Shown here piece by piece: positions 1-9,271 of a DNA stretch of 51,380 bases (positions are counted from its first letter, which is position 1; each line of letters begins with the position of its first letter). The DNA is from an uncultured Anaerobiospirillum sp. Lineage in GTDB: Bacteria > Pseudomonadota > Gammaproteobacteria > Enterobacterales > Succinivibrionaceae. Made by a program: the position numbers and the translations under genes. The notes under the pieces are model-generated. The model ran no database searches and had not been told where the DNA came from. It worked only from the letters and a program-made list of their open reading frames with translations. Location: the NCBI GenBank assembly GCA_944390115.1, contig CALXOW010000018.1, positions 1-51,380 on the forward strand, in the 5' to 3' direction.

Positions 1-290
1 CCTTTTGTAGGGTTTTCTAAAACTAACTACAGAAGGGGACGGTAATTCACCAAAAGTAGCTGCTCAGTCACGGTTAAGGAGCGATTCCTGCTGGGACATT
101 GGCTTTGTGGTGCGCATGCTGCGATTATGCCTGGGGCCAAATGCCAAGAGTGCCTTAAGCGCGCTGGGCCTGAGATTCTAGCAACTGTTGAGATGAGGGG
201 CATTCTAGCGGGGGACTCTGACGACTTTAGAGTTGAGGTCGGGCTTTATGGTGAGATGGTGGCCTGACGGCTTAAGGGGAGTGGGGTGCA
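1..290. other. Left-edge stretch without a recognised gene
   Basis: No reading frame with a convincing start, ribosome site or recognisable product was seen here on either strand. It lies beyond the terminator of the alpha-glucosidase gene and may be the intergenic region before the next gene to the left. Confidence 0.4.
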
Positions 291-293
291 GCA

Positions 294-320
294 ATAAAAA
301 AGCAGGCCGAAGCCTGCTTT
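294..320 (-). terminator. Rho-independent terminator of the alpha-glucosidase gene
   Basis: Read on the minus strand, an 8-bp perfect stem AAGCAGGC / GCCTGCTT closes on a TTCG tetraloop and is followed by a run of T. It lies about 65 bases after the stop codon of the GH13 gene. Confidence 0.9.
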
Positions 321-385
321 GGATAATGAAATGCTCAGTTGAGCAGAGCAGGTGGTGGTGACACCTGCCCGAGGTGTGTTATTGC

Positions 386-2065
386 TTAGAGCTCAATAAT
401 GGCCGAGCTGCCCTCTGCGACCTTGACCTTGCAGCAGTCGGTGCACAGCTTGACGTCGCCCGAGCTTAATAACAAGGTCGACTCCTTGTTAATGTCGAAG
501 ACAACTGGCTCAGCACCGAAGTTGGCGATGACCATAATGGTCTGGTCGTGACCTTGGCGTAAGTAAGCTAAGGTGTGATCGTTAGGATCCTCTAAGGCAA
601 TGAAGTTGCCGTAGGTGAAGGTCTTGATGTACTTAGGATCCTTACGTAAGGCAATGACCTTCTTGTAGTAGTTGAGAACCGAATCAGGATCTGCACTCTC
701 GCTCTTAACATTGACGGTCTTGTAATCCTGGTTGACCTTCATCCAAGGCTTGGCGCTGGAGAAGCCTGCGTTCTCGGAATCATCCCAGGACATTGGAACA
801 CGACCGTGGTCACGAGCTTGGTCATTTAAGATCTGCAGAGCTACGGCATTGGATAAGCCATGGCGCATGCAGTTCTCGTATTGATCCTTGGATTGGCAGT
901 CATCTAACTCATCGATATGATCGAAGTGAGTGTTGAGCATGCCCAGCTCTTGGCCTTGGAATACGAATGGAATGCCCTTTAAGGTCAGGTTAACGGTACC
1001 TAAAGCCTTAGCACCACGAGCGTTGTGCCACATTAAAGGCAGGTAGGTCGAAACACCACGTGGCTCGTCGTGGTTCTCGATAACTGGGGCTAAGAAGCCA
1101 ACATTGCCAGCGGTCTCTTGGGCACCGAAGGTAACCTCACGGTACTGCTTTACCGAAAGCTTCTCAAAGCCGTAGAAGCAGTAGTGCTTGGTTAAAGCCT
1201 CACGAGCCGAGAAGTCGAAGATCGAGCCGAAGACACCATCATCACCGATGATCTCCTTGACATTCTCCTTGGTGATACCAAAGACTTCACCGACCGAGAA
1301 CTTGTCGTGTGGAATGAAGGTGTTATCGTTCATCTCGTGTAAGAACTTCAGAGCGACATCAACGTTCTGAGAGTTCATCACACCGCACGCGCACATGCCG
1401 TCACCGACTGAATCGGCTGGGTACATTGGGAAGGTTGGATCCTTACCAATCGACATAATAGCGTCAACGCGGAAACCGGCGATGCCCATGTCAACTAACC
1501 ACCAATTCATCATGTCGTAGATCTTCTGGCGCAGCTTAGGGTTGAACCAGTTGAGATCTGGCTGCTTCTTGTGGAACCAGTGGCAGTAGTAGAGGTTGTT
1601 TTGACCTGGAACTGGCTCCCAAACCGAGCCACCAAAGCAAGCACGTAAGTTGTTTGGAACCTGGCCATCCTTGCCCTCACGGAAGATGAAGTAGGAAGCT
1701 TCTTCGCAGGTTGGGTCGGCGCAGGCCTTCTTGAACCACTCGTGTTCATCGGAGCAGTGGTTGACCACTAAGTCCATGATGATGCCGATGCCGTACTTGT
1801 CAGCCTCAGCCTTGAGCTTCTTGAAATCTTCCATGCTGCCGAAGATTGGGTCGATATCTTGGTAGTCAGCGATATCGTAGCCCTGGTCAGCAAATGGGGA
1901 CTTGTAGATTGGGGAGATCCACAGCAGATCGATGCCTAAATCGTGCAGGTAAGGGATCTTCTCGATGATGCCAGGTAAATCACCAAAGCCATCACCATTG
2001 GTGTCCTTAAAGGACTTTGGATAGATTTGATAAGCAACTTTGCCGTGCCACCACTTAGTCTGCAT
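386..2065 (-). CDS. GH13 alpha-glucosidase (oligo-1,6-glucosidase / trehalose-6-phosphate hydrolase family)
   Basis: Cytoplasmic glycoside hydrolase of family 13 that would release glucose from short alpha-glucosides. It has 559 residues, the usual length for the MalL/TreC/DexB group. The family start WWHGKVAYQIYPKSF is at residues 5-19. Catalytic residues read as Asp201 (GFRVDA), Glu260 (GEVFG) and Asp333 (ENHDEPR), followed by the C-terminal beta domain. I chose ATG at 2065 because AGGAG lies just upstream and the family N-terminus starts there; the open frame continues 45 codons further up to 2200 without family similarity. The residue after the nucleophile is Ala. In this family Val there usually goes with alpha-1,6 specificity, while Ala/Thr goes with alpha-1,4, so the linkage is uncertain. 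There is no signal peptide and no transporter next to it. The AraC-type gene upstream on the same strand is a candidate regulator. Confidence 0.9.
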   Translation of the reverse strand: MQTKWWHGKVAYQIYPKSFKDTNGDGFGDLPGIIEKIPYLHDLGIDLLWISPIYKSPFADQGYDIADYQDIDPIFGSMEDFKKLKAEADKYGIGIIMDLVVNHCSDEHEWFKKACADPTCEEASYFIFREGKDGQVPNNLRACFGGSVWEPVPGQNNLYYCHWFHKKQPDLNWFNPKLRQKIYDMMNWWLVDMGIAGFRVDAIMSIGKDPTFPMYPADSVGDGMCACGVMNSQNVDVALKFLHEMNDNTFIPHDKFSVGEVFGITKENVKEIIGDDGVFGSIFDFSAREALTKHYCFYGFEKLSVKQYREVTFGAQETAGNVGFLAPVIENHDEPRGVSTYLPLMWHNARGAKALGTVNLTLKGIPFVFQGQELGMLNTHFDHIDELDDCQSKDQYENCMRHGLSNAVALQILNDQARDHGRVPMSWDDSENAGFSSAKPWMKVNQDYKTVNVKSESADPDSVLNYYKKVIALRKDPKYIKTFTYGNFIALEDPNDHTLAYLRQGHDQTIMVIANFGAEPVVFDINKESTLLLSSGDVKLCTDCCKVKVAEGSSAIIEL

Positions 2066-2680
2066 TTGTCTCACTCCTAGATGAGTCAGGAAGCCTAGAC
2101 TCAAGAAATAAACTGACTTAGAGGAAAAAAGAAGTTGGGCCCGGAGTTTTAACGCTGCTCCAGCGCCCGGAAAATCTGGTAATAAGCAAGCCTGTCTCAT
2201 AGGAAGCCTGATTCCTAATCTAAGTTTGGCTTGCTTTAGTTACGAGGTGTGTCACCACTGAGAATTGAACTCAGATGGAACTGCATTCAGTGGTTAAAAG
2301 TATAGGGGGCGACGGGCGGTCTTTGTTACGCCGAATTAGCCAAAAACTACACTGAATTAACATCAAACCCCGTCATGCGCCTTTCCCGGCCGCAAAAAGT
2401 GACAGCACTCACAAAATTTGCGTGGCGCGATCGCTCAATTGGTCTTTTGGGGGGTGCTCTTTGAGCGTGCACTAGGCCCCAAGGGCGTGCCTGAGCATAT
2501 TACACCGCATAGTCCCGAGAGTGAGAGCGGGACTTGCCGCGTAAATATGGGCTAATCGATAGGGCTACCCAGTGAATCCTGGTCAAGTGGGGGCAGTTTG
2601 ACGGGGCCTATTCGGCTTGCTCAGTTTGCAGGGCGCGGGCTGGGGCCCGGCCCTGGCAATAATGATGAGGCCGCAAATGA
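2066..2680. other. Intergenic region upstream of the alpha-glucosidase gene
   Basis: No gene is supported. It contains small dyads: CCACTGA...TCAGTGG around 2255-2295 and TAGGAA-N6-TTCCTA around 2200-2217. Both lie in the region where the promoter of the GH13 gene would be expected and could be regulator sites, but nothing ties them to a known protein. Confidence 0.35.
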
Positions 2681-2766
2681 GCGCAGCACCTACGACGGAG
2701 CGCCGTACCTACGGTGGAGCGCAGCACCTACGGTGGAGCGCCGTACCTACGACGGAGCGCAGCGCT
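2681..2766. repeat. Four 19-bp tandem repeats abutting the stop codon of the AraC-type gene
   Basis: Units start at 2681, 2700, 2719 and 2738, with a partial fifth at 2757. Each is GCGC(AG/CG)-(C/T)ACCTACG(AC/GT)GGA. Two unit types alternate in their second position, so neighbouring units can pair imperfectly through TACGG...CCGTA. The array ends 1 base before the stop codon of the regulator gene and may serve as its 3-prime structure. Confidence 0.85.
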
Positions 2767-2767
2767 T

Positions 2768-4798
2768 TTAGCTTGGCTTTTTGCGGTTGAAGCCACGTTT
2801 GCCATTTTGGCGCGGCTTGATGAGCTGCTCAATCGAGGCCTGGAATGGGCGGATCGTACCGTCGACCGGCCGATGAGTGGTTGGACCTACGTCTGGACTT
2901 ACGCCGTCGTAAGGCTCTAATTCTTGCTCAATGGGCTGGCTATCAGCATTGAGATCAGGCTCGGCTTCATCAAACCATTCCTCACCCCAAGCATTGATAC
3001 TGCCAGTCAAGTGGTTCATGGCGTTAAGCTTGGCTTGCGCAGGATGAACATAGATCGGACGCACGTCATTGGCGTCAATGATGCCTTGCTCATCGGCAAG
3101 TTGTGCCACTTCTGGGGCTACCCCTTGTCCCTCTAAACGCTGCTGCACCGTTCGTGGGGACTTACTTTGAGGCGCGGCAGGGCTTTCTGCTTTATCCGCG
3201 TTTTTAGTGGGAACTACGTTCTCGGCCTGAGGCTCTTCTATCTTTACCACTGAACCACAAGGGTTGGGTGGGTTTAATTGTCCGCTCAGGCTTTGCTCGA
3301 GTGCAAAGTCGGAGTTTTCGTCGAGCTCGAGATCTGAGTCAGGCTCGTACTCTTCTTCGTAGTACTCGTGGACTTGCGGCATAGGGTAGCCCGAGGCATC
3401 ACGCTTGACCGGATGTTGCTGCTGGTAATTGTAGGCAGCGCTATAGCGCTTGATGGTGGCAGCCGGATCCTCAATCACTTCTTCATTAGGCTCATCACGC
3501 AGCTCTGGGTTCTTGGCGGCTAGCTCCGCCTCTAAGGCCTCATCGCGTGCGGCAATGGCGGCCACCTGCTCGGAGCTTAATGGGGCTTGCGCTTGGGCTG
3601 CATCGATATAGCTTTGGACTGTTTCGCGTACACTCTGACCACGGGTTAAGGTGTGATCAAGGTCGGTGGCGCTTAGAGCCGGTTTAGGCTCGTTGATCTC
3701 GACCTCGCTGTCCTTGCCTGAACCTAAGTGGATCTTGCGGTACTGCATCGGGGTGATGCCGAACTTCTTCTTGAAGCTCTTAAAGAAGTAGCCTGCGTTC
3801 TCAAAGCCGTGATCGTAGGAAATGTCGGAGATAGCACGGGAGCTGAGCTCAATCTCCTTGGCGGCTCGCCGCAGGCGCAAGTCGTTTAAGTACTCGGTAA
3901 AGGACATGCCGGTGGCATGCTTAAAGTAGCGGCAGAAGTACTGGTCGGAAAAGCCCACGCGCATCGAGGCATCCTTGACCGTCATCGGGCCAGCGTAATG
4001 CGAATCAATATAGTTGAGCAAGTCCTTGAGCTTGTCTTGCTTGGTGCGATTGGCGCCGCTGTGCACGTCCTTGCGCGTGAGCAGGCCGTACTCATGGTAC
4101 AAGGCTAAGATCTCCATGAGCTTAGCCTTGATGATGAGGCGCATCGCTGCATTGCTGGTGGTACCGTAGCGGGCGCAATAGCGATAGAGCTTGTCGATAC
4201 GGTTAAAGGCTTGGTGCTCGGGCGTGATAATCGGCGGCAGCGGAATATTGCTTGAGATCAAAGCCTCGAAGATTTCCGACTGAAGCTCATCGTAGCCTTG
4301 GAGCATCAGCATCTTGGGGTCAAAGACGATCGCGCTTTCCTCGCAATGCGGCGGCAGGATAAAGGTGTGCATCACATTGCCCGGCAGCAAGAGGAAAGCA
4401 TCGCCTTCGATTTCCATCTCATGCATGTCGATCGCGATCTTAAACTTACCCTTGGCAAAACGCACTAACTCGGCCTCGCGGTGCCAGTGGAGCGAGACAC
4501 GCGTGGTGTAGTTTTGCGGTTCCCAAACATAGGAGGCAAAAGGGAATACCGAGGTGCCGTGTTGGGTGTTCTCAAAGAGCTCTTTTTTGAGATTTTGGTG
4601 CGGCGTGCGCGCGGCCGCGATATTTTGTTGCGCCTTAGAGCTCTGTTTGAGCAATTCAATAGGAGATGGAGCGCTCAGAGCGTTGTGCTCGGACGCTGCT
4701 GCGGAAGGCACAGCTTGAGCTGTGCGCGAAGGGGCCTTAGCCATAAACACACCTGCAACTTCTGAATGCAATTGGGCGCTGCGCACCAGTCCGCTCAT
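2768..4798 (-). CDS. AraC-family transcriptional regulator with cupin sensor and long acidic C-terminal tail
   Basis: DNA-binding regulator of 676 residues. A cupin-like sensor occupies roughly residues 85-165 (HWHREAELVRFAKGKF, FLLLPGNVMHTF). The two-helix-turn-helix AraC domain occupies 255-355, ending FKKKFGITPMQYRK. Typical members stop there at about 290-350 residues, but this one continues for about 320 residues of Glu/Asp/Pro/Ala-rich low-complexity sequence that ends in a basic patch. The tail keeps the frame open and has no recognised fold. The start is uncertain: ATG at 4798 follows GGTGG, while ATG at 4744 would remove 18 residues. The ligand is probably a sugar, judging from the GH13 gene downstream on the same strand, but this is inference. 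Confidence 0.85.
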   Translation of the reverse strand: MSGLVRSAQLHSEVAGVFMAKAPSRTAQAVPSAAASEHNALSAPSPIELLKQSSKAQQNIAAARTPHQNLKKELFENTQHGTSVFPFASYVWEPQNYTTRVSLHWHREAELVRFAKGKFKIAIDMHEMEIEGDAFLLLPGNVMHTFILPPHCEESAIVFDPKMLMLQGYDELQSEIFEALISSNIPLPPIITPEHQAFNRIDKLYRYCARYGTTSNAAMRLIIKAKLMEILALYHEYGLLTRKDVHSGANRTKQDKLKDLLNYIDSHYAGPMTVKDASMRVGFSDQYFCRYFKHATGMSFTEYLNDLRLRRAAKEIELSSRAISDISYDHGFENAGYFFKSFKKKFGITPMQYRKIHLGSGKDSEVEINEPKPALSATDLDHTLTRGQSVRETVQSYIDAAQAQAPLSSEQVAAIAARDEALEAELAAKNPELRDEPNEEVIEDPAATIKRYSAAYNYQQQHPVKRDASGYPMPQVHEYYEEEYEPDSDLELDENSDFALEQSLSGQLNPPNPCGSVVKIEEPQAENVVPTKNADKAESPAAPQSKSPRTVQQRLEGQGVAPEVAQLADEQGIIDANDVRPIYVHPAQAKLNAMNHLTGSINAWGEEWFDEAEPDLNADSQPIEQELEPYDGVSPDVGPTTHRPVDGTIRPFQASIEQLIKPRQNGKRGFNRKKPS

Positions 4799-5156
4799 TC
4801 CACCACTTAGCTCTGACGTCAGGCTCGGTCAGAAGCTGGGACGGTGCGACACGCTCGATTCGATAGTGTACAGATTTGACCTACAAAAGGCATGAGCTAC
4901 ATCACCCTTTGCGTAATTGCCTCCCCCAATGCTTTATGAAAAGCACGTAAAATAGCTATTATTGCGTTGGGATGGTTGGTAGTTGCGAAACTAGGTCTTA
5001 GCTTCCCGACTACACTATTTTGACTTTTTGTGCCACCATCCCAGTCCCATATTGTGGGTGGCTAGTCTCCACTCAATTTTGCGCTGTTAGAGCTCACTCT
5101 TGGCTTGGCCCCCAAACAATGTGGGGGCGTTTTGGTGAAAAGATGGGGCTGGAGTG
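4799..5156. other. Intergenic region with two dyads
   Basis: No gene seen. An inverted repeat TGGGATGGT...ACCATCCCA spans about 4968-5042 with a loop of roughly 55 bases. A 7-bp hairpin GCCCCCA/TGGGGGC (5108-5128) is followed on the plus strand by GTTTT. The region separates the AraC-type gene from the DUF1963 pair and probably carries the promoter of the regulator. Confidence 0.4.
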
Positions 5157-6059
5157 CTACCACACTTGCACCTGGGCGCGGCACTGATCCATTTTGCCAG
5201 CGGCGAAATCATCGCAGTCAATGAAGACGGTGAAAACGTAATTGTTGACGGTGTACCAGGAAGGATAGAGCTTATTGCCCTGTTCGTCCTTCAGAGTGCC
5301 AATCTCCAAGAGCAGAATATCATCAGGATATTGCTGATCGGGCTGAGTTAAATTCGAGGCATAGCCCAACATTTGGTTGCGCTGCTGATAGTCGTGATCG
5401 AAGATGTCATAGCCATCACGCTCCGCGATTGCGTAGTTGAGCTCCTCGTAGTCGTATTCAATCGCATCCCAGCGCTCTTGGGTGAGAACATGGTCGGGCG
5501 CATCCTCGAAGTAGTCGTCATCATAAGGAACTACGCCGTCAATCGGGAACGACCACTCGGCATGGGCGGCCAGAGGTAGCTGCGGCAAAATGAGGGATTT
5601 GACAAGGCGCGCATTAGCAGTGACTTCAGCTGGGTCATTGCGCTTATGCTCGATGAGATCTGTGGTGTGCTCAAAATAGCGCACTACGCATTGGCATGGT
5701 CCATCTGTGAATTCCATGCAGGTGCCGAGGACAAAGAAGGCTAAGATGCCGTGGTCCGGCAATAATCTTTCGAGATCATATTTGGCCACATCAGCCAGAT
5801 CAATCTGGAGATAGAAGACCATCGGCACATCAAATAGTTGGTCACTCAGTTTTAACTTAGCCGTAGGCCACTTGAAGTCAAAAGGCAAGACTGGATTGCC
5901 GCCGACAAAGGAGCGCTCTGAGAGCGGCTCGCCTGCAAATGGTAGATTTTGGGTTACCGTGTCTAAAATAACGCATGGGCGAGCCAGCTTAGCGAGCCTA
6001 TTACAGCAGCGCAAAGCCTTGAGAATAGGCTTTGGTTTGGTGCTTTTCTTGGTTGGCAT
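5157..6059 (-). CDS. DUF1963 (YwqG-like) protein, copy A
   Basis: Soluble protein of 300 residues resembling the DUF1963/YwqG family. Visible family marks are an N-terminal GE...SFVGGNPVLPFDFKWP, the core LQIDLADVAKYDLERLLPDHGILAFF, and a late LGY...DDILLLEIGTL stretch. The biochemical role of the family is unknown; some members occur near polymorphic toxin or stress loci. It follows its paralogue after a 9-base gap, and its AAGGAG ribosome site overlaps the stop codon of the upstream gene, so the two are very likely co-transcribed and translationally coupled. No signal peptide or membrane segment is visible. Confidence 0.8.
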   Translation of the reverse strand: MPTKKSTKPKPILKALRCCNRLAKLARPCVILDTVTQNLPFAGEPLSERSFVGGNPVLPFDFKWPTAKLKLSDQLFDVPMVFYLQIDLADVAKYDLERLLPDHGILAFFVLGTCMEFTDGPCQCVVRYFEHTTDLIEHKRNDPAEVTANARLVKSLILPQLPLAAHAEWSFPIDGVVPYDDDYFEDAPDHVLTQERWDAIEYDYEELNYAIAERDGYDIFDHDYQQRNQMLGYASNLTQPDQQYPDDILLLEIGTLKDEQGNKLYPSWYTVNNYVFTVFIDCDDFAAGKMDQCRAQVQVW

Positions 6060-6068
6060 AGTAGCTCC

Positions 6069-6941
6069 TTAATAGCATTGCATGTCGCCCACGACACGCT
6101 CGAAGGCGCGGGCTTTAAGGTCTGAGGTTTTAAGCGCAAAGTAGAGCGCCCCAGCGTCACCATAGAGGGTGACCCACTCATTGTGCGCGTTATCAAAAAA
6201 GGAATTGAGGGTCAAAAGCAAGGTACTGTCAGGTCCTTGGATGTCATTGCCTTGGATAAAGTGGCCGTAGCCCAGCATTTGGCTACGCTCAGCGAACTCA
6301 TTAGACTCGACATCGATACCATCTTGCTCCTTGAGCTCAGCGGCTAAGTCCTCAAGATTGTCCCAAATCTCCTCCATCACTTGAACCGATAGCCCTAAAG
6401 ACGCAAGCAGAGCGTCTGCGTTTTCATCTTCAGAGCTTGGAGCATCAATTGGGAACGACCAGTCGCGTTGGGCACTGAGCTCTAAGTGTGGCAGCTCCAG
6501 ATTCTCTTTTTTAGGGTCAACGCCAGCGACCACGGGGCGTGGGTGTTCACACAGTTGGTCGTAGTGCTCAAAGTAGCGCACCACAAAGCTGTGCTCAGGT
6601 TCGTTGAAGTTGAAGCTGTCACCTACCGAGAAAAAGGCCAAGATGCCGTGATCGGGCAATTCCTGGTATGCGTCGTAAGGCACCAGCTCGCTTAAGTCGA
6701 GCTGCAAGCAAAAGGCCAAGGGCACTGGCAGCTTGTCATCGGAGCCGTCTGGGGTAAAGGACGCACACGGCCACTCAAAGTCAGGTGGGAGCAGCGGTGT
6801 GCCACCAAAGAAGGATCGTCCTGAGAGCTTAGTGCCTACGACTTCGTTATCAGGCAAGACCGGATGCAGGGTAATGCAGGAGCGGGCGTGTTGAGCCAAG
6901 AGGTTTTGGCACTTCAGTGGAGTAAGGGGCGCAAGGGGCAT
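6069..6941 (-). CDS. DUF1963 (YwqG-like) protein, copy B
   Basis: Paralogue of the next gene downstream, with the same blocks: SFFGGTPLLPPDFEWP, LQLDLSELVPYDAYQELPDHGILAFF and VVRYFEHYDQLCEH. It has 290 residues if translation starts at ATG 6941, which has GGAGG at a good distance; the frame stays open to 6974 but without a comparable site. It is the first gene of a two-gene minus-strand unit and is divergent from the large unknown gene starting near 7162. The function is unknown, and the divergence of the two copies suggests an old duplication. Confidence 0.8.
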   Translation of the reverse strand: MPLAPLTPLKCQNLLAQHARSCITLHPVLPDNEVVGTKLSGRSFFGGTPLLPPDFEWPCASFTPDGSDDKLPVPLAFCLQLDLSELVPYDAYQELPDHGILAFFSVGDSFNFNEPEHSFVVRYFEHYDQLCEHPRPVVAGVDPKKENLELPHLELSAQRDWSFPIDAPSSEDENADALLASLGLSVQVMEEIWDNLEDLAAELKEQDGIDVESNEFAERSQMLGYGHFIQGNDIQGPDSTLLLTLNSFFDNAHNEWVTLYGDAGALYFALKTSDLKARAFERVVGDMQCY

Positions 6942-7161
6942 AAAGGGCCTCCAAGGTGAGGGAATGACTAGCACTTAGTATAGTTGAAAAGGGCGTAAAA
7001 TCGGATCGTGCGCTAGGGCACATCGGCACGTTATGCCCCCAGCCCTGAGCTGGTGCCCCTTGCCGCTTTGGGCACGGCACACAATATGCCTAATGTTGCA
7101 ACTCAGGCTCGTTTGGGCCGCTGTCATTGTGGGCCTCACTTTTTCAGAGGAGATCTTCTCT

Positions 7162-9246
7162 TTGAGTCAGCTTACCCCCTCGCAATTTAATCTTGCCCTG
7201 TGCAAGCTTATGGGCTTTAGTAATTGGCAAGTTGATGCCGCAGCAATCACCTGCGAGCTTAACCTTGAGCTGATGGAGAAGTTTGATGACTTCAAGTTTG
7301 TAACGGGCCGCATGCTGGAGCAAGCTTTGGCCCAAAGCGACTTGAGTAACGTGGAGTACAACTATCCCACGACCTTTGCCCACTCCAATCAATCGGTCTT
7401 AGCCAGCATCTTAAATCGGCTTGACCCGATCGTATTAAGCCCAGAAATCGCGCTGGCCTGCGACAATTTGCCTTTAAACCAGAACCGTTTGAGCGTGAAG
7501 GCTGCGTTGCTGTGGCCTGAGGTCTGTGAAGTTTATCGGCAAAAGTTCCAAGAGCGCATCAAGCAAGAACAAGCAGCTGCTAAAGAGGCCGCTGAGAAAG
7601 AAGTGGCTGAGAAAGATGCTGCCGAAAAAGAAGCGGCTGCAAAGGCTGCGGCTGACGCCGCATCTGCTGATGCCGCCTCAGCTGAACCAACTGCCGCGCC
7701 GCAGGAACAGAACGAGGTTCAGCCTGCCCTAGAGGCCGCTGCGCAAGAGGCGTCTGAAGCAGAAACTCCTGAAGAGGCGCCGGAGCAAGATGCGGTAACT
7801 GAGGAAAGCGCGGCAACGGATGAGATCCCCTGCGATGTCGTGGTGGAAGATCCCATCCTAGAAGAAATTCAAGCGCAGCTGGTGGCACAGCACCGCTACC
7901 AAGGCCGTAAGGTCAAGCTCCACTTTATTATGGGCTGGGATGGTAACGACGCCTCGATGCTGTGGAGCCTCAATACCATTCATTACCAATCGGGTATCGT
8001 GGACTCAGGCCTTACCGATGTACTGCGCGATGTCTTTGTCTATGAGTGGTTTGACAAGCAAAGCGCAGACTTTAAGGCGGCCTTAGGGGCTCAGTCTTGT
8101 GACCTTGATGCTCTCTATCAGAGCCTGGAGCTCTCGGACATCGTCTTCTTGCCTGATGGCAAGTCGGTGTTGTGGTATCGCTTAACTAAGTCGCTGTTAG
8201 GGCCTACGGTCGAAGGCTTCGGTGTGGATATCGATCCCCCGTTTAAGCACAATTATGCGATCGGCGTAAAGCATGTCTTTATGGGCAAGCTCGAGGATTA
8301 CCCGACCATCAACCTCTATCGGACTATGCTGAGCCATGAGGGCTTAAAGAGCGTGGTCACCGGGTGCCACTTTACCCCACCTGATAACATCTCGCCGTTC
8401 TCCTTAGAGGAGACCACGCAGCAGATGACCTTTATCAATGATGCCTACTTGATCTTTGATCTGCCGCTCAAGCTTACCCCAGGCAGCAAGCACAAGATCA
8501 AGAACATTGAGGTTCTGGTGCGCTATAACGAGGCCGAGTTTGATTTAGATGCGATCACCGCGCGCTTAAAGCAGCTGCAAGAGCAAGATCTGGCCGATAT
8601 CGAGCAGCTCAATGCTGATATCGTCAGCACAATTGCTGAGCCGATCATTGCGATGAAGAATCAGCAAGAAGAGAAGCGCCGCGCCAAAGATCCTGAGTAC
8701 GCCACCTATACCTTCAAGGATCCGATCCATCGCAATGAGTTTACGCTCAAGCAATTCATGCAGCAGTACGCGCTCACCATGGATCGCATCATTATCAACG
8801 ACCACGAGTTCAAGTTCTTATTCCCAACCAGCCTCTTTGCCTTTAGCGACAAGGATGATGACAAGTTCCAAGAAGACAACAAAACCTTAGGTTTAGTGCA
8901 CGCTGATGCGATCGTGGTGACCTTGGTGCAGCAAGACAGTGGTCTTGATTTCAGCAGCATCGATTTGGTGGATTGCGTCCAAATCCCATTTGGCATGCAC
9001 CAAAACCAAGACATCGCGACCTATAGCGGCCATGGCCTGCGCGATCTGTTAGTTGATCTCAATACTCCGCTGGACCCACAGTGGCAAGAGTGGCTCAACC
9101 AGATCCGCTCCAAGGTGATGGAGCTGCGCGCCAAAGCCAGTGCCCCGAGCATATATGACGAGGTTCGAGCACGCGCCCGTGAAAAGACCATCAAGACGCG
9201 CGAGCGTCGCCGCCAAGAGCGCAAGAAAAAGAACAAGAAGAAGTAG
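7162..9246 (+). CDS. Large cytoplasmic protein of unknown function with Ala/Glu-rich linker and basic tail
   Basis: I do not recognise this 694-residue protein. I place the start at TTG 7162 because AGAGGAG precedes it at normal spacing; the frame is open back to ATG 7033, but those 43 codons lack a ribosome site. The N-terminal globular part (1-130) is followed by an Ala/Glu/Lys-rich linker that is probably coiled coil (about 133-220). A mixed globular region follows (225-650, with WDGND, a DPPFKHN motif and another helical Glu/Gln segment near 460-510). The C-terminus is very basic (KTRERRRQERKKKNKKK), a possible RNA or DNA contact. No signal peptide. It stands alone between the divergent DUF1963 pair and the restriction operon. 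Confidence 0.75.
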   Translation: MSQLTPSQFNLALCKLMGFSNWQVDAAAITCELNLELMEKFDDFKFVTGRMLEQALAQSDLSNVEYNYPTTFAHSNQSVLASILNRLDPIVLSPEIALACDNLPLNQNRLSVKAALLWPEVCEVYRQKFQERIKQEQAAAKEAAEKEVAEKDAAEKEAAAKAAADAASADAASAEPTAAPQEQNEVQPALEAAAQEASEAETPEEAPEQDAVTEESAATDEIPCDVVVEDPILEEIQAQLVAQHRYQGRKVKLHFIMGWDGNDASMLWSLNTIHYQSGIVDSGLTDVLRDVFVYEWFDKQSADFKAALGAQSCDLDALYQSLELSDIVFLPDGKSVLWYRLTKSLLGPTVEGFGVDIDPPFKHNYAIGVKHVFMGKLEDYPTINLYRTMLSHEGLKSVVTGCHFTPPDNISPFSLEETTQQMTFINDAYLIFDLPLKLTPGSKHKIKNIEVLVRYNEAEFDLDAITARLKQLQEQDLADIEQLNADIVSTIAEPIIAMKNQQEEKRRAKDPEYATYTFKDPIHRNEFTLKQFMQQYALTMDRIIINDHEFKFLFPTSLFAFSDKDDDKFQEDNKTLGLVHADAIVVTLVQQDSGLDFSSIDLVDCVQIPFGMHQNQDIATYSGHGLRDLLVDLNTPLDPQWQEWLNQIRSKVMELRAKASAPSIYDEVRARAREKTIKTRERRRQERKKKNKKK

Positions 9247-9271
9247 GCCTTTATGAGGCCTTTCTGGCGCA

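Noticed and set aside
2066-2200. 45-codon N-terminal extension of the alpha-glucosidase
   Set aside because: No family similarity; AGGAG lies before the internal ATG at 2065.
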